Below, piece by piece: positions 58,164-64,000 of a DNA stretch of 64,000 nt (position 1 is the first letter of the stretch; each line of letters starts with the position of its first letter). The position numbers were made by a program, and so were the translations under genes. This DNA is from an uncultured Pseudohongiella sp. (GTDB lineage: Bacteria; Pseudomonadota; Gammaproteobacteria; Pseudomonadales; Pseudohongiellaceae). The notes beneath the pieces were generated by a model. It searched no databases. It was not told where the DNA came from and saw only the letters and a program-made list of their open reading frames with translations. The stretch lies in assembly GCA_902531515.1 (NCBI GenBank), contig CACAEJ010000002.1, positions 1 through 64,000 of the forward strand. Reading direction: 5' to 3'.

Positions 58164-58928
58164 TTGATGCGTATTGTTTTGAAAATTTATTTCGCTGTTT
58201 TGATCTTAACGCTTAACAATATTGCTTATGCGCAGGCATATAAGATCGGGCACTGCTACAACGGTTGTCCTGAGGGCGCAGACGACTCAAATCACTTAAT
58301 CGTGCGTCCAATTTACGCGCTTTCGTACAACACTACAACCAAATCAGCAGATTGGGTTGCCTACAAGGTTTCTGGAACCTCGATTGGAATAGCCTCGAGC
58401 TTATCTCGCGATGCAGTTCAGGATAATTATGTGAAAGATACTCTAACCGCTAAGGATTTTTTGGATTCGGAGAGAGTCGACTTGATTCGTTCGCAGTACG
58501 TATCTCTGATTGATTTTGCCGGGACCCCATTCTGGAGTGACGTGAATTATTTAACAAACAATGTCGCCAGGACTTTATCTCTTAGTCAAGGTGCTTGGTA
58601 TGGTCTTGATTGGTCAATCAGAAACTTAGTTAATCGGCAAGATGAAGTCTATGTGGTCACAGGTCCGATATTTGATATCGAGGAAAACTCTTTGGTTTTA
58701 CCAACTGATACGCCGCACCGAGTTCCTGATAGGTTCTTTAAGGTAATTGTAAATAACTTAGGACATAGTGCAGCATTTATATTAGCTCAATCTGCCGCTG
58801 TGCATGTTCATCATTGTGAGATGATTGCGACCATAGATGAGATAGAAGGCCTTACTGGTTTAGATTTATTTCCATCCCTAAACCCAAAATCAGGAGATTC
58901 TGTTTACTTAGGCCTAGGTTGCTTATAA
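58164..58928 (+). CDS. Exported hypothetical protein
   Basis: Signal peptide MMRIVLKIYFAVLILTLNNIAYAQ; 254 aa ORF; no family recognised with certainty. Confidence 0.65.
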   Translation: MMRIVLKIYFAVLILTLNNIAYAQAYKIGHCYNGCPEGADDSNHLIVRPIYALSYNTTTKSADWVAYKVSGTSIGIASSLSRDAVQDNYVKDTLTAKDFLDSERVDLIRSQYVSLIDFAGTPFWSDVNYLTNNVARTLSLSQGAWYGLDWSIRNLVNRQDEVYVVTGPIFDIEENSLVLPTDTPHRVPDRFFKVIVNNLGHSAAFILAQSAAVHVHHCEMIATIDEIEGLTGLDLFPSLNPKSGDSVYLGLGCL

Positions 58929-58938
58929 GCGCTTACCC

Positions 58939-59478
58939 TTACTGAAGCTCGATAATAAAATAGTCATCATTTACTAACTCTCGAACCATTCTATCTAGTG
59001 ATCCGACTACTGCTGCACCGACCCCTTCTTGTGCAGGTACTGTTCCCCTGCCAAAAAGTGTGGTTTCCCAAATGGTCCTCCCTCTACCTTGCAAAGCTAC
59101 GTGAGTCCGGATCGTTAATTGAAGAGACTCTACACCAGCTCTATCGACGGTGCGAAGTTCTGAGCTAACGATCCGACCCTGGATTTGCATATCTTGATCT
59201 GACACCACCAACTCTGCGCCGCCGTGCTCTAGGCCTTGCACTAGGGCAATATGAATCATTTCACTCAGTGGAATTTCGGCTAAATATTCATCAGCTATCT
59301 GCCTCGGTTCACCGTCTCGGTCATCCAACACGTCTTCAATTTTTAAAGAAACGCTGATGTTACTAAAATCAGTGTTATGACTCCCATTATAGGAATAATT
59401 GACTACTAGCTCTTCGGCTGAGATCGGCGAAAAGCAACCAAGGCTAAATACTGTTATTAATAAATATCGGAGTTTCAT
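58939..59478 (-). CDS. Exported hypothetical protein
   Basis: Signal peptide MKLRYLLITVFSLGCFSPISAEE; 179 aa ORF convergent with 58164-58928. Confidence 0.65.
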   Translation of the reverse strand: MKLRYLLITVFSLGCFSPISAEELVVNYSYNGSHNTDFSNISVSLKIEDVLDDRDGEPRQIADEYLAEIPLSEMIHIALVQGLEHGGAELVVSDQDMQIQGRIVSSELRTVDRAGVESLQLTIRTHVALQGRGRTIWETTLFGRGTVPAQEGVGAAVVGSLDRMVRELVNDDYFIIELQ

Positions 59479-59612
59479 ACTTCAGACTCTCTTTAATTGT
59501 GTCAATTGAATTTAAGGTAGAATAATAAACGGCCAGTGTAGAAACAAGCCCGATCGTAATTGAGCATGTCTCTTTGCAAAAAAGTGCAGACGATTTCTAA
59601 AATTTAGAATTG

Positions 59613-60803
59613 TTAGTGTAGTTCCGAGTCAGGCCACGGGGCACCTGTCCTATGCTCACTGAGTGGTTTAAGTCCCTGGAAAAGAAACTTTTGAGCACGT
59701 TTACCCTCGTAAGTTTCAGTTGTGTATACATTACCCTCGGAATCCGTAACAATGCTGTGTGTTCCAAAAAATAACCCCGGCTGTCTCCCGCCGTCACCGA
59801 ACTCGGCAAGTACCTCTAGTGATTCTCGCTCCAGAATGTGCACTTTAAAATTTGCGCCATCTGCTACGTAAATAAACTCTTGATCTTCATCATGGGAAAA
59901 GGAAATATCCCAAGTAGACCCTGCTAACGTCAAAGGAGCCACTTGACCTTCCTTAACAAATGTTCCATCAGGTCGAAAGACTTGGATGCGATCTGCCCCG
60001 CGGTCACAAACATAAATCAAGCCGTCATTTGAGGGCTCCGCACAATGGACGGGACCCACGAATTGTTGTGGAAGCGGGGCATTGGGATCGTAGACTACTC
60101 TTTCGTCGATAGGTTCATTGCCATAAGCACCCCAAAAACGTTTAAAGGCCCCCGTTGCTACATCGACCACTGCTACGCGCTTATTTCCATAACCGTCAGC
60201 AAAGTATGCCTCGTTAGCAGAGTGATCGATTGCGATCTCGGCAACTCGCCCGAAGGACACTGTGCTCAGGCTATCAATAGGCTCCCCCGGGAGACCAATT
60301 TCCCGAACAAACTGACCGTCTCGCGTAAAAACCAGCACATGAGAGTCACCACTTCCATTGCCTCCAATCCAAACATTTCCGTCAGTGCCAACTTCGATGC
60401 CGTGATTGGATTCTGGCCATGTGTATCCCTCTCCTGGCCCACCCCATGCGTTGATTAGATTGCCTGCACTGTCAAACTCCAAGATCGGCGGCGCCGCCGT
60501 GCAGCACTCCGCGCGACCTAGATCTAAGCCTAGTTCTTGACTCATGAACATCGAGTCTTGATCTCGATGAACTACGAAAAGATGATCTCGCTCGTCTATA
60601 GCGATTCCAATAGTTCTGCCCATAATCCACTTGTTGGGTAATGGCTGCGGCCAATAGGGGTCCACTACAAACTTGGGCGCTAAACGATCGTTATTAATGG
60701 CTTCGGCTGTCTTCTGCAAAGCTTGTTGGCTAATACCGAGAATGGTGAAAACTGAAATTAGTAAACAAGAGCACAACAGAGCATTTCTTTTTCTTTTGTT
60801 CAT
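59613..60803 (-). CDS. NHL-repeat beta-propeller, peptidyl-alpha-hydroxyglycine alpha-amidating lyase (PAL)-like; paralogue A
   Basis: WPESNHGIEVGTDGNVWIGG, YFADGYGNKRVAVVD, GPVHCAEPSNDGLIYVCDRGADRIQVF, FGTHSIVTDSEGNVYTTET. Track ORF to 60827; ATG at 60803 preferred (signal peptide, GGGAAAG upstream). Confidence 0.85.
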   Translation of the reverse strand: MNKRKRNALLCSCLLISVFTILGISQQALQKTAEAINNDRLAPKFVVDPYWPQPLPNKWIMGRTIGIAIDERDHLFVVHRDQDSMFMSQELGLDLGRAECCTAAPPILEFDSAGNLINAWGGPGEGYTWPESNHGIEVGTDGNVWIGGNGSGDSHVLVFTRDGQFVREIGLPGEPIDSLSTVSFGRVAEIAIDHSANEAYFADGYGNKRVAVVDVATGAFKRFWGAYGNEPIDERVVYDPNAPLPQQFVGPVHCAEPSNDGLIYVCDRGADRIQVFRPDGTFVKEGQVAPLTLAGSTWDISFSHDEDQEFIYVADGANFKVHILERESLEVLAEFGDGGRQPGLFFGTHSIVTDSEGNVYTTETYEGKRAQKFLFQGLKPLSEHRTGAPWPDSELH

Positions 60804-60961
60804 CGTTACTTTCCCATGGCAGAACAAGGCTACTTAGTGCGATAAACAGTAACACCATTTCTTGAATAGAGAAACTTTAATTGAATTAGTGATGCTTTTC
60901 GCACGTAAAATTCCCGCGGTCCAAATCTTGGTTTGGTTTTGCGTCGGAAGATCCAGATAAA

Positions 60962-61000
60962 TAAAAAGCCCAACTACCAAAGAAGCAGTTGGGCTCTTGT
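60962..61000 (-). terminator. Intrinsic terminator downstream of the 61021 gene
   Basis: AAAAAGCCCAACT-accaaagaagc-AGTTGGGCTCTT hairpin. Confidence 0.8.
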
Positions 61001-61020
61001 TTCAGCTCTATGAGGAGTTT

Positions 61021-62214
61021 TTACAGCTCTTCAGCTGGCCATGTTGGTGCTCTGTCACGCACTGTAACTGGCTGCATACCTTGGTACAGGAATTTTTGTA
61101 TTCGCTTGCCTTCATAGGTCTCAGTTGTGTAAATGTTACCCTGAGAGTCAGTTGCTATACTATGAGGTGCGAAAAACAATCCTGGCTGTCTACCACCATC
61201 ACCAAATGTATAAAGTACTTCTAAAGATTCGCGATCTATTATATAGATTTTGAAGTTTTGACCATCTGCTAGATAAAGAAACTCTTGATCTTCATCAGGA
61301 GAGAAGTCGATATCCCATGTAGAACCTTGCGCTAAGGTAGCAGGAGAGATAATTACTTCACGAACATAGGTACCATCGGTACGGAACACCTGAATCCTGT
61401 CGGCTCCTCTGTCACAGACATACACTAGCCCATCGTTTGATGGAATAGCGCAGTGTACTGGACCACGGAATTGCTGTGGTCCGGGCTCGCCGGGCGTATA
61501 AGTTACGTCAGCATCGTCGTCTGGTCGGTTCCCGTATGCGCCCCAGTACCTTTTGAAGGCTCCGGTCGCAAGGTCAACTACAGCGACTCGTTTATTACGA
61601 TAACCGTCAGCAAAATAGACCTCGTTATTAGCAGCATCGATTGCTATTTCAGCGACTCTACCGTAGGACGTTGTGCTGTTGCTGTCCATCTCGGCTTCGG
61701 GGACTCCGACAGTTCGAACGTATTCACCGTCTCGTGTAAAAACAAGCACGTGAGAATCTGGACCACCGTTTCCGCCGATCCAAATGTCTCCATTTGGAGC
61801 TACATCGATACCATGGTTAGACTCTGGCCAAGTGTATGGAGCTCCTTCTTCTGGTCCACCCCATGCGTTGATGAGGTTTCCTTCCAAATCGAACTCTAAA
61901 ATTGGTGGTGCTGGTGTGCAGCACTCAGATACTCCGGAATACAGCCCGATCTCTTGAATTCTCATGAACTGCGATTCCGTATTTCTGTGAACCGCGAAAA
62001 TGTGATCTCTCTCGTCTACATCTACTCCAATAGTATTTCCCTGAACCCAATGATTTGGAAGTGGCTTTGGCCACAAAGGATCCACTAGGAAATGTGGTGC
62101 CATGACGTCGTTATTAGCCGCGACGACAGGCTCTTGCAGTTGGGATTGGCCAATCTGTAGAGCCGCCAAAGCAACTAATAGACCTGCTCCTATCAACACC
62201 TTGATCTTTGTCAT
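61021..62214 (-). CDS. NHL-repeat beta-propeller, PAL-like; paralogue B
   Basis: WPESNHGIDVAPNGDIWIGG, YFADGYRNKRVAVVD, GPVHCAIPSNDGLVYVCDRGADRIQVF, FAPHSIATDSQGNIYTTET. Confidence 0.87.
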   Translation of the reverse strand: MTKIKVLIGAGLLVALAALQIGQSQLQEPVVAANNDVMAPHFLVDPLWPKPLPNHWVQGNTIGVDVDERDHIFAVHRNTESQFMRIQEIGLYSGVSECCTPAPPILEFDLEGNLINAWGGPEEGAPYTWPESNHGIDVAPNGDIWIGGNGGPDSHVLVFTRDGEYVRTVGVPEAEMDSNSTTSYGRVAEIAIDAANNEVYFADGYRNKRVAVVDLATGAFKRYWGAYGNRPDDDADVTYTPGEPGPQQFRGPVHCAIPSNDGLVYVCDRGADRIQVFRTDGTYVREVIISPATLAQGSTWDIDFSPDEDQEFLYLADGQNFKIYIIDRESLEVLYTFGDGGRQPGLFFAPHSIATDSQGNIYTTETYEGKRIQKFLYQGMQPVTVRDRAPTWPAEEL

Positions 62215-62484
62215 TTTTTTTCTCCTCTACATGCCCGCAAAATGGCGAGCTTACTAACTTTCAGAGCGAGCTCCGAGTATACTGACTTATGCAGAGACAG
62301 TATACTCACTTCGAAAATTTTCGGATAAGCCTTTGTAAGAATTTGTAACAAGAAAGACGATTACTATCCATATTTGCATTACGCTACGGTTTGGTTTTTT
62401 GAGTGAGTAGTACTAACTGTTTGTATTTCATGTAAAAATATAAAAATTAAGAAATTTTTTCGGACTAAATAGACTATATCTCTT

Positions 62485-63834
62485 ATGAAAAATTCGGTAA
62501 AAACATTCTGTCTAATTCAATTAATTTGCCTTGCCGGACTTGTTCAAGCTCATGATATTCCTTCTCGTGTCACTGTAAACGCATTCGTCAAACCTGAAGG
62601 TAATGAGCTGACTGCACTAATTCGAGTCCCAATGGAGGCTCTCGGAGAAGTTAGTTTTCCTTTGCGCGGGCCGGGGTTTTTGCAATTCTCTGAAGCGCAG
62701 TTTGCTCTCGATGATGCAGCAAGAATTTACATAACCGAATCTCTTAAGTTCTATGAAAATGGTGAGGAGTTGACGGAGAAACAGCTTCGTCGAACAAGAG
62801 TGTCTTTACCTTCAAACCGGTCTTTTTCGAGTTTTGAAGTTGCTCTAGACAATATAATGAGCCCTCCGTTGGATGATAGTACAGATTTGTTTTGGAGGCA
62901 GGGAGTGCTCGATGTGCTGGTGACTTATCCAATCCAGTCGGACGAATCTGATTTTTCGGTTAACCCCGAACTTGCCACTTTATCTGATCAAACGACTACG
63001 GTGCTGCGATTTTTAGTGCCTAACGGTGCTGAAAGAGTGTTTAATTATTTAGGCAACCCAGGTGTTGTAGAGTTGGATCCGCGATGGCATCAGGCAGCGC
63101 TTAGATTTGTGACTATGGGTTTCGAGCACATTTTAGAAGGGATTGATCATCTTCTGTTTTTGTTCTGTCTAGTGATTCCCTTGCGTTCCATGCGAGGGTT
63201 AATTCCCGTAATTACCTCTTTCACTGTTGCGCATTCAATCACTCTAATAAGCGCATCTTTTGGAGTCGCGCCGAGCGCTTTATGGTTTCCCCCTCTTATC
63301 GAAACTTTGATTGCTTTATCAATTGTGTATATGGCATTTGAAAATATTGTAGGCGTTAAATTAGAGCACCGCTGGATGATAACCTTTGGCTTCGGCCTTA
63401 TTCACGGTTTTGGTTTCTCGTTTCTGTTTAGTGAAACCCTACAATTTGCGGGTGGACACTTATTTTCCTCACTTTTGGCATTTAACATCGGCGTCGAAAT
63501 TGGGCAGATATTTATTCTAATCTTGGTGATACCAGTGATAAACCTTTTGTTCAAATACTTGGTTGATGAACGGATTGGGACGATACTTTTGTCAGCTCTG
63601 TTGGCCCATAGCGCCTGGCATTGGATGATAGAGCGGGGAATCACGCTAAATTTATATCAGTTCCAAATGCCAGTGTTCGATTCTCTTTTCTGGGCTGCAT
63701 TGATGCGTTGGGGAATGATGTTCATCGTTATAATCGCTGTGCTGTGGGGTATGTATGAATTATTCCGAAAGTTTTCTCTGATCGAAGCTATTCCAGGATT
63801 CGGTAAACAAGAGAAAATTGGGTCAGATGGTTAG
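62485..63834 (+). CDS. HupE/UreJ-family membrane protein
   Basis: GFEHILEGIDHLLFLFCLVIPLRSMRGLIPVITSFTVAHSITLISAS...FGFGLIHGFGFSFLF...ALLAHSAWHWMIERG. Confidence 0.88.
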   Translation: MKNSVKTFCLIQLICLAGLVQAHDIPSRVTVNAFVKPEGNELTALIRVPMEALGEVSFPLRGPGFLQFSEAQFALDDAARIYITESLKFYENGEELTEKQLRRTRVSLPSNRSFSSFEVALDNIMSPPLDDSTDLFWRQGVLDVLVTYPIQSDESDFSVNPELATLSDQTTTVLRFLVPNGAERVFNYLGNPGVVELDPRWHQAALRFVTMGFEHILEGIDHLLFLFCLVIPLRSMRGLIPVITSFTVAHSITLISASFGVAPSALWFPPLIETLIALSIVYMAFENIVGVKLEHRWMITFGFGLIHGFGFSFLFSETLQFAGGHLFSSLLAFNIGVEIGQIFILILVIPVINLLFKYLVDERIGTILLSALLAHSAWHWMIERGITLNLYQFQMPVFDSLFWAALMRWGMMFIVIIAVLWGMYELFRKFSLIEAIPGFGKQEKIGSDG

Positions 63835-63925
63835 CAACTGGGGACACACTCTTACTTGGTATCAAAGGTCACAAGCAACTATCGTATGTCGCGCTAAGAG
63901 AAATATCTTAAGGGAGTCAGCGGGG

Positions 63926-64000
63926 TTGAAAATGTTAGGTTGCCGCTTTTTTTGGATCGTTGCGATAGTTTCGACTGCGGCTTTGGCTGATGATACAGCA
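63926..64000 (+). CDS. Start of an exported protein, truncated by right window edge
   Basis: AAGGGAG then TTG(63926)/ATG(63932): MKMLGCRFFWIVAIVSTAALADDTA..., signal-peptide-like. Confidence 0.55.
   Translation, partial: MKMLGCRFFWIVAIVSTAALADDTA

Noticed and set aside
8080-62350. Recurrent ATTTGTAA / ATTTGTTG words upstream of several genes (about 8088, 17677, 41391, 62340)
   Set aside because: Too short and AT-rich to separate from chance by eye; would need MEME with a background model.
1-64000. CRISPR arrays, tRNA/rRNA genes, transposases, integrases or phage genes
   Set aside because: No periodic repeats, no recognisable tRNA T-loop/acceptor pairs and no mobile-element proteins were seen. 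A tRNAscan/CRISPR search would be needed to exclude short ones.

Overview
This window (about 45% GC by eye) looks like chromosome of a marine-type gammaproteobacterium. The taxonomic guess is inference only. It is dominated by exported redox and catabolic enzymes: GMC oxidoreductase with a gluconate-dehydrogenase-subunit-3-like partner, PQQ beta-propeller dehydrogenases, planctomycete-type cytochrome modules (DUF1549/1553+DUF1501 and DUF1592-type+DUF1552), five paralogous CxxCH + PHM-like (type II copper monooxygenase-like) proteins, two PAL-like NHL beta-propellers, amidohydrolases, gamma-glutamyltransferase and a photolyase cluster. No tRNA, rRNA, CRISPR array, transposon or phage was seen. 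Main discoveries: (1) a probable selenoprotein at 43795-44934. An in-frame TGA at 44029-44031 replaces the first Cys of a redoxin WCPYC motif (WUPYC), and a perfect 7-bp hairpin with a GTG loop starts its loop 21 nt downstream, as expected of a bacterial SECIS. The ORF track splits this gene in two. (2) Three consecutive unannotated tiny paralogous membrane-peptide genes (45/49/49 aa; 39224-39361, 39396-39545, 39608-39757, minus strand). They align without gaps around a K-Y-L-x-L-C...[FL]IPG[LF]-x-[DE]-x-[IV]ET core, each has a Shine-Dalgarno-like sequence, and two use TTG starts. They lie in an operon-like block with a PHM-like cytochrome and a novel CCWTN-ending secreted protein. (3) A recurring pair of CCWTN secreted protein + CxxCH/PHM-like protein at two loci. 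(4) Both halves of a peptide-amidation-like chemistry (PHM-like and PAL-like folds with catalytic residues apparently conserved) in one window. (5) An orphan minus-strand terminator in the longest intergenic gap, suggesting a small RNA or small ORF.
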